In this document: piece after piece, positions 17,050 to 24,214 of the stretch | Numbering within the stretch: the stretch's first letter is position 1 | Layout of the letters: each line of letters begins with the position of its first letter | Source: SVFI01 sp964519385 | GTDB taxonomy: Bacteria; Bacillota; Clostridia; Lachnospirales; Lachnospiraceae | Length of the DNA: 64,000 nucleotides | Assembly: GCA_964519385.1 (NCBI GenBank) | Contig: CAZFLR010000008.1 | Coordinates: forward strand, 1-64,000 | Direction of reading: 5' to 3' | Made by a program: the position numbers and the translations under genes | Notes under the pieces: model-generated | Told to the model about the DNA's origin: nothing | The model's input: the letters and a program-made list of their open reading frames with translations, nothing else | Databases searched by the model: none

Positions 17050-18249
17050 TTATAAAAGCATCTTATTCCATACTTTTTTCAGATAATCCTTATATTTCGC
17101 TTTTTCAACCGACTGAAAAAAAACAACATCACATCTGCCGATTTCATTTCCGTCCAGATAATATACGGCTTCTCCCGCTTTGTCCCCCTCTGACACCGGT
17201 GCCGTCACGGACTGCGGAAGCAAAAGCTTTTTTTCCACTTTCGCTAAATCCCTGCCTTGTGTGTCCAGATAAATAAAAGGTTCTGAAAAACCGACTGCAG
17301 CCTGTTCCTTCACTCCGCCTTTCAGCTCGATATCCGGTATTTTTTCCTCATGCGCATCCTTATATATGTGACTCACATCAAATCCGTACTCCAGAAGCTT
17401 TTTCGCCTCCGCAAAACGCACCTTATAATCCGGAGCGGCCATTACAACTGCAATCATGGAAATCCCGTCTTTTTCGGCCGTCGCGCTGAAACAATACTTT
17501 GCCTTGTCCGTCGAACCCGTCTTTAATCCTGTCGTATACTCATACTGTTTCAAAAGCTTATTGGTACTTGAAAGAGTAAACGTACTCGTACCCCTGCCTG
17601 TCACATGCTCAATATCTTCCATCCATATCCTTGTGTATTCAAACACCTGCGGATGATTCATAATAAGTGCTCTTGACATAATTGCCACATCTTTTGCACT
17701 CGTATAATGATTGTCATCATTTGAAAGACCGCAGCAATCAAGAAAATGCGTCTGTTTCATTCCAAGCTCTTCGGTTTTTTTGTTCATCATCTCCACGAAG
17801 GCCGCTTCGCTTCCTGCAATTTTTTCTGCCATTGCAACAGAAGCATCATTTCCGGAAGCAATGACAATGCATTTAATCATCGTCTCGACCGTCTGTACCT
17901 CGCCCTCCTCAAGGAAAACCTGGGAGCCGCCCATTGACTTGGCATAGGCACTTGTCGTCACCTCATCCGAAAGCTTTAAGGTTCCTTTCTCCAGTTCTTC
18001 AAAAATAAGAAGAAGAGTCATAATCTTAGTTATACTGGCCGGACTCATTTTTTCCTCTGCGTTTTTCTGCAGAATAATTTGTCCGGTTGATGCCTCCATC
18101 AAAACAGCACTGCCGGACTGTATCCACTCCGTGTCTGATGATTCCGAAGCATTTGTTGCCATCGCCGGAACCGTAAGAATTTCAATAAAAAAGATGCACG
18201 AAAAAAGCAGACATAACATCTGCTTTTTCAGTTGAATCAAATGAACCAT
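17050..18249 (-). CDS. dacF: D-alanyl-D-alanine carboxypeptidase, DacF type (second copy)
   Basis: 399 residues. Signal peptide about 1-31 (cleavage near AMATNA). S11 motifs: SxxK Ser72-Lys75 (SITK), SxN Ser132-Asn134 (SGN) and KTG 243-245. A PBP5_C-type beta domain follows (VKEQAAVGFSEPFIYL to GRCDVVFFQSV) and ends in an amphipathic membrane-binding helix (AKYKDYLKKVWNKMLL), unlike the first copy. It removes terminal D-Ala from peptidoglycan outside the cell. RBS AGAGGTATAT. A -10-like TATAAT lies about 50 bases upstream. Confidence 0.94.
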   Translation of the reverse strand: MVHLIQLKKQMLCLLFSCIFFIEILTVPAMATNASESSDTEWIQSGSAVLMEASTGQIILQKNAEEKMSPASITKIMTLLLIFEELEKGTLKLSDEVTTSAYAKSMGGSQVFLEEGEVQTVETMIKCIVIASGNDASVAMAEKIAGSEAAFVEMMNKKTEELGMKQTHFLDCCGLSNDDNHYTSAKDVAIMSRALIMNHPQVFEYTRIWMEDIEHVTGRGTSTFTLSSTNKLLKQYEYTTGLKTGSTDKAKYCFSATAEKDGISMIAVVMAAPDYKVRFAEAKKLLEYGFDVSHIYKDAHEEKIPDIELKGGVKEQAAVGFSEPFIYLDTQGRDLAKVEKKLLLPQSVTAPVSEGDKAGEAVYYLDGNEIGRCDVVFFQSVEKAKYKDYLKKVWNKMLL

Positions 18250-18297
18250 ATATACCTCTGTACATTATTTCTATCATTTTACGTTTCAGAGGCTTTC

Positions 18298-18303
18298 ATT
18301 ATA
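18298..18303 (-). promoter_or_regulatory. Possible -10 element for the second dacF
   Basis: TATAAT on the minus strand, 49 bases before the dacF start, in the gap after the kinase gene. The -35 region is weak (no clear TTGACA at 17 bases), so the promoter call is tentative. Confidence 0.4.
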
Positions 18304-18313
18304 ACCGATTTTT

Positions 18314-18943
18314 CTATTTTCTGTTAAATCTGATGTCCATATATGCCTTGATTTCTTCCACACAACCCTCAAAGCCGAGCTTAGATGCATCCAGACACAG
18401 GTCATAATTGCGCGCATCATACCACTGTCTTCCAGTGTAGTAATTGTAATAGTCCGCACGATATTTATCCGTCTTGGCAATAAACTTTTCAACTTCCTTA
18501 TCCGAATCGTACCCCAGACGTTCCCTTGCATTTTTCACGCAGAATTCAGGACTTCCGTGTACAAACACACTCAGCACATTGTCATATTCTTTTAAAATAT
18601 AATCCGCACATCGTCCGATAATTACACAGGACTCTTCTTCTGCCAAATCTCTGATTACCTTTGCCTGATAATTAAAGAGATTGTCATTGGAAGTAAACTC
18701 ATCGCTTTCCGGCGGAATCAGTTGTCCCTTGTATACATTTTTTGTTATACGGAACAATGGCGAGCTCTTTAATTTTTCGTCTGCTTTTCCAAATAAGCCT
18801 TCGGAAATGCCACTCTCATCGGATGCCATTCTCATGAGTTCCCGGTCATAACAATTGATTCCGAGCTCTTTTGCTAGCATATGTCCTATGGTCTTACCTC
18901 CGCTTCCGTACTGTCTGGCAATCGTAATAATTAATTTTTCCAT
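18314..18943 (-). CDS. Cytidylate kinase-like family protein
   Basis: 209 residues from the ATG at 18941-18943 (MEKLIITIARQYGSGGKTIG), which follows GGGAGG; a longer reading would run into livF. The P-loop-like RQYGSGGKTIG, the DRELM segment and the CVIIGRCADYIL block mark the Cmk-like (AAA_26) family, which is distinct from the true Cmk near 2 kb. Members are common in Lachnospiraceae and probably phosphorylate a small molecule, but no substrate is established. It lies 16 bases after livF and probably shares its transcript. Confidence 0.85.
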   Translation of the reverse strand: MEKLIITIARQYGSGGKTIGHMLAKELGINCYDRELMRMASDESGISEGLFGKADEKLKSSPLFRITKNVYKGQLIPPESDEFTSNDNLFNYQAKVIRDLAEEESCVIIGRCADYILKEYDNVLSVFVHGSPEFCVKNARERLGYDSDKEVEKFIAKTDKYRADYYNYYTGRQWYDARNYDLCLDASKLGFEGCVEEIKAYMDIRFNRK

Positions 18944-18959
18944 TGCATTACCTCCCTGT

Positions 18960-19670
18960 CTATTCTCCAAGATAAGCCTTTTTAATTGAATCATCATTCA
19001 TCAATTCTTTTGCATCTCCCGAAAGGACAATTTTTCCCGTCTCAAGAACATATGCCCTGTCTGCAATCGAAAGAGCCTTCTTTGCATTCTGTTCCACAAG
19101 AAGCACGGTGGTTCCTGTCTTACTCACCTGCTGTATAATATCGAAAATCTCATTTACGAAAATCGGGGAAAGTCCCATGGACGGCTCATCCATCAGTATA
19201 ATGGATGGGTGACTCATAAGCGCGCGGCCCATTGCCAGCATCTGCTGTTCTCCTCCTGAAAGCGTTCCCGCCATCTGACCTTTTCTCTCTTCAAGTCTCG
19301 GGAAACGATCATAAACCATCCGTAATGTATTTTGAATTTCCTCTTTATCTTTTCTTGTGTAGGCTCCCATAAGAAGATTTTCATATACTGAGAGCTGTGC
19401 AAACACACGTCTTCCCTCCGGAACATGCGCCATACCAAGTGAAACAATCTTGTGTCCCGGCATTTTGCAGATATCCTTTCCCTCATATACAATCTCACCG
19501 GCGGAAGGAGCCAGAAGTCCTGTAATGGTATGGAGTGTGGTGGTTTTTCCGGCACCATTGGCACCAATCAGCGCAATGATTTCGCCTTTGTTAACCTCAA
19601 AGTTAATTCCCTTAATGGCTTCAATCATACCATAATGGACATGTAAATCTTTTACCTCTAACATTGCCAT
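18960..19670 (-). CDS. livF: Branched-chain amino acid ABC transporter ATPase
   Basis: 236 residues. Walker A GANGAGKTTT, signature LSGGEQQMLAMGRAL, Walker B IILMDEP and the H-loop replaced by the usual LivF form (VLLVEQNAKKALSIADRAYVLETGKIVL). LivF is one of the two cytoplasmic ATPases that power uptake of Leu/Ile/Val or related ligands. RBS AGGAGGAAAC. It follows livG by 12 bases. Confidence 0.95.
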   Translation of the reverse strand: MAMLEVKDLHVHYGMIEAIKGINFEVNKGEIIALIGANGAGKTTTLHTITGLLAPSAGEIVYEGKDICKMPGHKIVSLGMAHVPEGRRVFAQLSVYENLLMGAYTRKDKEEIQNTLRMVYDRFPRLEERKGQMAGTLSGGEQQMLAMGRALMSHPSIILMDEPSMGLSPIFVNEIFDIIQQVSKTGTTVLLVEQNAKKALSIADRAYVLETGKIVLSGDAKELMNDDSIKKAYLGE

Positions 19671-19682
19671 GTCTGTTTCCTC

Positions 19683-20441
19683 CTATTCTCCAAGATACGC
19701 GGTAATTACCTGCGGATTATTCAGTACATCACTCGTATCTCCCTGTACGAGCACTTCTCCGAAGTTCAATACCGTCAGCTTTTCACAGATTCCGGAAACC
19801 AGCTTCATGTCATGTTCAATAAGCAGAATCGTCATATCAAACTTGTCGCGTACAAAACGAATCGTGTCCATTAAATCCTTCGTCTCGTTCGGATTCATTC
19901 CGGCTGCCGGCTCATCGAGCAGAAGCAGCTTCGGCTCTGTCGCAAGTGCTCTTGCGATTTCAAGCTCTCTCTGTTTACCGTAAGGAAGGTTGGCCGCGAG
20001 AACATCTGCAAACTTATCAAGTTCAAACACCTTCAGAAGCTCCATTGCCTTTTCATCCATTTCCTTTTCTGTCCTGAAATATTTCGGCAGACGCAAAATT
20101 CCCGTAATCACTCCATACGGATGATTGTTATGAAGTCCTACCTTTACATTGTCCAGAACCGTCATATCCTTGAACAGGCGGATATTCTGGAAGGTACGGG
20201 CAATTCCCGCTTTATTAATGTCTATCGTTCTCTTTCCGGTAATGTTAACACCGTCAAGTACCACGCTTCCCTCATCCGGCTTATACACACCGGTCAGAAG
20301 GTTGAAAACTGTCGTTTTTCCGGCTCCGTTTGGTCCAATCAGACCGTAGAGCTGTCCTTTTTCGATTTTAATATCAAAAGCATTTACCGCACGGAGACCG
20401 CCAAAGGAAATGCCGAGATTTTTTACTTCTAATAATGCCAT
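19683..20441 (-). CDS. livG: Branched-chain amino acid ABC transporter ATPase
   Basis: 252 residues. Walker A GPNGAGKTTVFNLLTG, the LivG-specific insert GIARTFQNIRLFKDMTVLDNV, signature LPYGKQRELEIARAL, Walker B LLLLDEPAAGMNP and H-loop LLIEHDMKLV. The second cytoplasmic ATPase of the HAAT-type importer. It follows livM by 3 bases. Confidence 0.95.
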   Translation of the reverse strand: MALLEVKNLGISFGGLRAVNAFDIKIEKGQLYGLIGPNGAGKTTVFNLLTGVYKPDEGSVVLDGVNITGKRTIDINKAGIARTFQNIRLFKDMTVLDNVKVGLHNNHPYGVITGILRLPKYFRTEKEMDEKAMELLKVFELDKFADVLAANLPYGKQRELEIARALATEPKLLLLDEPAAGMNPNETKDLMDTIRFVRDKFDMTILLIEHDMKLVSGICEKLTVLNFGEVLVQGDTSDVLNNPQVITAYLGE

Positions 20442-20444
20442 ATC

Positions 20445-21515
20445 CTATGCCTCCTCTGCTTTCTTTTCTTTTTTTAACTTCGCCATCATTTTCTTGCGGA
20501 AATTGATGAACTGCGGACTCCAGTTAAAGAGCATCATGAAGATGAGCACAATTGCATAAATAAGCATACGATAATCTGCAAGACCTCTTAAAAGCTCAGG
20601 AAGCAGTGTAAGCAGAACCGCTGCAATCACGGAGCCGCGGATATTTCCGATACCGCCGAGCACGACAAACACAAGAATCATGATGGACATATTGTATCCG
20701 AAGTTTTTCGGAGTCGCCATAAGTGTGGAAAGATTATGCGAATAAAGTGCACCTGCCACACCTGCGAGGGATGCGGATATCGTAAACGCAATCAGCTTAT
20801 ATTTCGTGATATTGATACCCACAGACTCTGCTGCAATACGATTATCACGAATGGACATAACCGCTCTTCCCGTTCTTGAATTCACCAGGTTATTGATAAT
20901 CACAAGTGCAATCAGAATCAGAATCACACCTATTGTAAATGTCGAACAGTGAGGTGTTCCCGTAATTCCCTGCGCGCCCTTAATCAGTATCTTTCCGTCT
21001 GCTTCCATTCCGAGCGACATCGTGTCTTTCATCGAGAAATGCAGACCGTTATTATCGACACCGAGATAAATTGCATTGATAAAGTTTTTAATAATCTCAC
21101 CAAATGCCAGTGTTACAATTGCAAGATAATCCCCCTTCAGACGAAGTACAGGGATACCCACGATAATTCCCGCCAGAGCAGCCGAAGCTGCAGCAATCAG
21201 AATGGCAATCACAAAGCGGAGAATGTCATTTTCAATGCTGTCCTTCATTCCAAGCGAGAACAGAGCACTTGAAAAAGCACCCACACACATAAATCCGGCA
21301 TGTCCGAGACTGAGCTCTCCGAGGATACCAACCGTGAGGTTCAGCGAGATTGCAAGTATTACATAGGTACATATCGGAACCAGAAGTCCTTCCATCAGCG
21401 AAGACATATTTCCTGTCAGGACTAAAATCTGTACTATGGCATAAACAAGCACCACCATCAGATATGTAATCAGATTATTTTTGGTATTTTTATTCATTGC
21501 TTTTAACTTTTTCAT
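20445..21515 (-). CDS. livM: Branched-chain amino acid ABC transporter permease
   Basis: 356 residues, eight to ten membrane helices. Family motifs: AISLNLTVGILGELSLGHAGFMCVGA, GDYLAIVTLAFGEIIKN, GRAVMSIRDNRIAAESVGINITKYKLIAFTISASLAGVAGAL (the ATPase-coupling EAA-like loop) and VVLGGIGNIRGSVIAA. The C-terminus is a basic Lys-rich tail (KKMMAKLKKEKKAEEA). RBS AGGAGG. It pairs with LivH to form the channel. Confidence 0.94.
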   Translation of the reverse strand: MKKLKAMNKNTKNNLITYLMVVLVYAIVQILVLTGNMSSLMEGLLVPICTYVILAISLNLTVGILGELSLGHAGFMCVGAFSSALFSLGMKDSIENDILRFVIAILIAAASAALAGIIVGIPVLRLKGDYLAIVTLAFGEIIKNFINAIYLGVDNNGLHFSMKDTMSLGMEADGKILIKGAQGITGTPHCSTFTIGVILILIALVIINNLVNSRTGRAVMSIRDNRIAAESVGINITKYKLIAFTISASLAGVAGALYSHNLSTLMATPKNFGYNMSIMILVFVVLGGIGNIRGSVIAAVLLTLLPELLRGLADYRMLIYAIVLIFMMLFNWSPQFINFRKKMMAKLKKEKKAEEA

Positions 21516-21524
21516 ACAATCCTC

Positions 21525-22406
21525 CTACACTTTCTCCTGAATATTCTTACCGAGAATACCGGTAGGACGAACAAGCAGTACAATAATCAATACACCGAAC
21601 ACTATCGCATCGGAAAGCTGCGAAGAAATATATGCCTTGCTCAGATTTTCAATAATACCGAGCAGGATTCCTCCAATCATTGCTCCCGGTATCGAGCCGA
21701 TACCTCCGAATACAGCAGCCACAAATGCCTTGATACCCGGCATGGAACCCGTATACGGTGTCAGCGACGGATACGCGGAGCAGAGAAGAACTCCCGCTAT
21801 CGCTGCAAGTGCAGAACCGATTGCAAAGGTAAGTGCAATTGTTCCGTTTACATTGATACCCATAAGCTGGGCTGCGCCTCTGTCTTCCGAAACAGCTACC
21901 ATGGCTCTTCCTGCCTTGGTCTTTTTAACAAACAGGGTCAATCCGGCCATAATGAAAACGCAGGCAAACACTGTGACAAGCGTAACGCCGGAAATAGTCA
22001 GCTTTCCGTCAAACAGTACAAGATTCGGTGTTGTCACAACAGATGTAAATGCCTTGGTGTCTGCGCCGAATATCAAAAGTGCAACATTCTGGAGCAGATA
22101 GCTCACACCGATTGCCGTAATCAGTACGGCCAGAGGAGACGTACCTCTCAAAGGCTTATATGCCACTCTCTCTATCGTAATACCGAGAATCGTACACACC
22201 ATCATTGAAATCACGATTGCCACATATGGATTCACGCCCATATTGCTCACAGCTACAAACACGACGTATCCGCCAATCATAATAACATCTCCATGTGCAA
22301 AATTGAGCATTTTGGCAATTCCGTATACCATAGTATAGCCCAGAGCGATAATCGCATAGACACTTCCGAGACTGATACCGGTAATTAAATAAGAAATAAA
22401 ACTCAT
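21525..22406 (-). CDS. livH: Branched-chain amino acid ABC transporter permease
   Basis: 293 residues, eight or so membrane helices. Signatures: GSVYAIIALGYTMVYGIAKMLNFAHGDVIMIGGY, GRAMVAVSEDRGAAQLMGINV and KAFVAAVFGGIGSIPGAMIGG. First gene of the livHMGF block, with its own promoter downstream of the livK terminator. RBS AGAGGGTTG. Confidence 0.94.
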   Translation of the reverse strand: MSFISYLITGISLGSVYAIIALGYTMVYGIAKMLNFAHGDVIMIGGYVVFVAVSNMGVNPYVAIVISMMVCTILGITIERVAYKPLRGTSPLAVLITAIGVSYLLQNVALLIFGADTKAFTSVVTTPNLVLFDGKLTISGVTLVTVFACVFIMAGLTLFVKKTKAGRAMVAVSEDRGAAQLMGINVNGTIALTFAIGSALAAIAGVLLCSAYPSLTPYTGSMPGIKAFVAAVFGGIGSIPGAMIGGILLGIIENLSKAYISSQLSDAIVFGVLIIVLLVRPTGILGKNIQEKV

Positions 22407-22452
22407 AAATCAACCCTCTACTCTTTCTCTTGTCTCTTAATAGATTTCATCC

Positions 22453-22481
22453 ATCATATCACATTTTTTAGCACTTCACAA
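22453..22481 (-). promoter_or_regulatory. Internal promoter of livHMGF
   Basis: Minus strand: -35 TTGTGA (22476-22481), 17-base spacer, -10 TATGAT (22453-22458) with an upstream TG. It sits between the livK terminator and livH, so the permease/ATPase genes can be expressed apart from the binding protein. Confidence 0.6.
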
Positions 22482-22494
22482 CACAAAAGCGCAG

Positions 22495-22522
22495 AAAAAG
22501 GCACCGGAACGAATCCGATGCC
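22495..22522 (-). terminator. Terminator after livK
   Basis: Minus strand hairpin with arms GGCATCGGA and TCCGGTGCC (22500-22522), loop of five bases, followed by TTTTT (22495-22499). Partial readthrough would give more livK mRNA than livHMGF mRNA, which suits a binding protein needed in excess. Confidence 0.9.
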
Positions 22523-22540
22523 CTGTTATCTGTCAACCTA

Positions 22541-23725
22541 TTACATTGCTGTATATACACCATTTTTAATCTTAACAGCCTTCGGAGCTTTGGACGGCTC
22601 ACCGTCAGCACTCCATGTCATACCTTCTCCTGTTAAACCGTCAACTGTAATCTCTGTCATAACAGGTACTAAAGCATCACATACATCTGAAGGGCTCATA
22701 CCTGCTGTGATGCCTGCTTTCTCAGCCGCTGCCTTAATAACGTAAACTGCATCATATGAGTCTGCTGCAAACTGGTTTGGTGTCTCACCGTATTTCTCGT
22801 TGTAAGCTGCTACGAATTTCTTGGTAAGTTCATCATCTGCATCTGCTGCGAACGGTGTTAATAACATAACATCTTCCGCTAAAGCAGTGTCGAAGTTCTT
22901 CACTCCGAGGATACCGTCTAATCCGTCACATCCGAAGAAAATCGGCTCAAAGCCTGACTGATCTGCCTGTGCAAGAATCAGAGAAGCCTCTGTATAGTAG
23001 ATTGGAAGGAATACAAGCTCTGCGCCTGCATCTTTTGCTTTCTGAATCTGTACTGAGAAATCTGTCTTGCTGTCTGCTGTAAATGCTTCTGCTGCAACGA
23101 TTTCGATTCCCTGATTCGGTGCTTCTGCTGCAAATTTCTCATAAATACCTGATGAATATACATCAGAACTGTCATAGATTACAGCAACCTTTGTAGCAAT
23201 GCTGTTCTGTCCAATATACTGTGCAGAAGCGATTCCCTGGTTCGGATCTGAGAAGCATACACGGAATGCATTGTCATATGCGATACATTCTACTGCTGAT
23301 CCTGAAGGTGTTAATAAAAATACATTGTCATCTGCTGCTTCCGGTGCAACTGCAAGACAGCATCCGGATGTTGTCGTTCCGACAAGTGCCTGCATACCCC
23401 AGTCTGTCAATGTGTTGTATGCATTTACTGATTTTTCTGCATCACATTCATCATCCTGGAAGTTGAGCTCAATCTGCATACCATTGATACCACCGGCTGC
23501 GTTAATCTCATCAACGGCAATCTGTGCACCGTTCATAACAGCTGTACCGTAAACCGCTGCGCTGCCTGTCGTTGGTCCGATTCCACCGATTTTAAATACT
23601 GCCGAACCGTCTGCTGAGTCTGTAACAACTGGATCAGATGAGCTGTCTGAGCCGCCACAACCCACTAACACTGTAGCTGTCATAGCTGCTGTCAGCACAA
23701 GACTAAGTAACTTTTTCATTTTCAT
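22541..23725 (-). CDS. livK: Branched-chain amino acid ABC transporter binding lipoprotein
   Basis: 394 residues from the ATG at 23723-23725 (MKMKKLLSLVLTAAMTATVL), which follows AGGAGGAG; a longer reading starts before the ribosome site. The lipobox VGCGG gives a lipidated Cys near residue 23, then an Asp/Ser-rich linker. The mature part is a Peripla_BP_6 fold (FKIGGIGPTTGSAAVYG, GAQIAVDEINAAGG, LVGTTTSGCCLAVAPEA, DAGAELVFLPIYYTEASLI). It captures the amino acid outside the membrane for LivHMGF. The true ligand could be other than branched-chain amino acids. Confidence 0.93.
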   Translation of the reverse strand: MKMKKLLSLVLTAAMTATVLVGCGGSDSSSDPVVTDSADGSAVFKIGGIGPTTGSAAVYGTAVMNGAQIAVDEINAAGGINGMQIELNFQDDECDAEKSVNAYNTLTDWGMQALVGTTTSGCCLAVAPEAADDNVFLLTPSGSAVECIAYDNAFRVCFSDPNQGIASAQYIGQNSIATKVAVIYDSSDVYSSGIYEKFAAEAPNQGIEIVAAEAFTADSKTDFSVQIQKAKDAGAELVFLPIYYTEASLILAQADQSGFEPIFFGCDGLDGILGVKNFDTALAEDVMLLTPFAADADDELTKKFVAAYNEKYGETPNQFAADSYDAVYVIKAAAEKAGITAGMSPSDVCDALVPVMTEITVDGLTGEGMTWSADGEPSKAPKAVKIKNGVYTAM

Positions 23726-23794
23726 AATGTTTCTCCTCCTGTTTCTCTGTGACATAATACTTTATTGTGTTAAATCGTTAACGTCACTTCAAAC

Positions 23795-23823
23795 ATAATA
23801 TTCTATTTCGTAATTTTTGTCAA
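23795..23823 (-). promoter_or_regulatory. Promoter of livK
   Basis: Minus strand: -35 TTGACA (23818-23823, perfect), 17-base spacer, -10 TATTAT (23795-23800). The leader to the start codon is about 60 bases and contains TTAACGATTTAAC-like repeats that could be a repressor site. Confidence 0.75.
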
Positions 23824-23863
23824 CATGCACTCAAATTACGATATAGAAGCCCGTAACACACAA

Positions 23864-23888
23864 AATCCCCGGTCTGATGACCGGGGAT
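23864..23888 (-). terminator. Terminator after rpsU
   Basis: Hairpin with 10-bp arms ATCCCCGGTC / GACCGGGGAT (23864-23888) around ATCA, 10 bases after the rpsU stop. The T-tract after it on the minus strand is short (TTTG), but the stem is very strong. Confidence 0.85.
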
Positions 23889-23898
23889 TTGATTTAAA

Positions 23899-24075
23899 TT
23901 AGTTATATTTGCGTTTTCTTGCTGCTTCAGATTTCTTTTTACGTTTTACGCTTGGTTTTTCATAGTGCTCTCTCTTATGAATTTCCTGCTGAATACCAGC
24001 TTTTGCACAGCTTCTCTTAAAACGACGTAAAGCGCTATCTAAAGTCTCATTCTCTTTAACGATTACGTTAGACAT
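23899..24075 (-). CDS. rpsU: 30S ribosomal protein S21
   Basis: 58 residues: starts MSNVIVKENETLDSALRRFK, continues with RSCAKAGIQQEIHKREHYEK and ends in a Lys/Arg-rich tail (KRKKKSEAARKRKYN). This is the whole bS21 protein, a basic subunit near the anti-Shine-Dalgarno region of 16S rRNA. It is preceded by GGGAGGTCAGGTG and a strong promoter. It follows alaS, as in related genomes. Confidence 0.97.
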   Translation of the reverse strand: MSNVIVKENETLDSALRRFKRSCAKAGIQQEIHKREHYEKPSVKRKKKSEAARKRKYN

Positions 24076-24149
24076 ATAAACACCTGACCTCCCTTCAGTC
24101 CCTTGACTGGTGGGTTAATTTTATTCGCACGCATTGACGTACATACTGT

Positions 24150-24177
24150 ATTATAACAGATTTTACTATGAAGTCAA
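24150..24177 (-). promoter_or_regulatory. Promoter of rpsU
   Basis: Minus strand: -35 TTGACT (24172-24177), 16-base spacer, -10 TATAAT (24150-24155, perfect). It lies between the alaS stop and rpsU, so rpsU can be made independently of alaS. Confidence 0.78.
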
Positions 24178-24214
24178 TACTTTTTTATAAAGTATCAGCG
24201 ACAAATTTCTGCCA

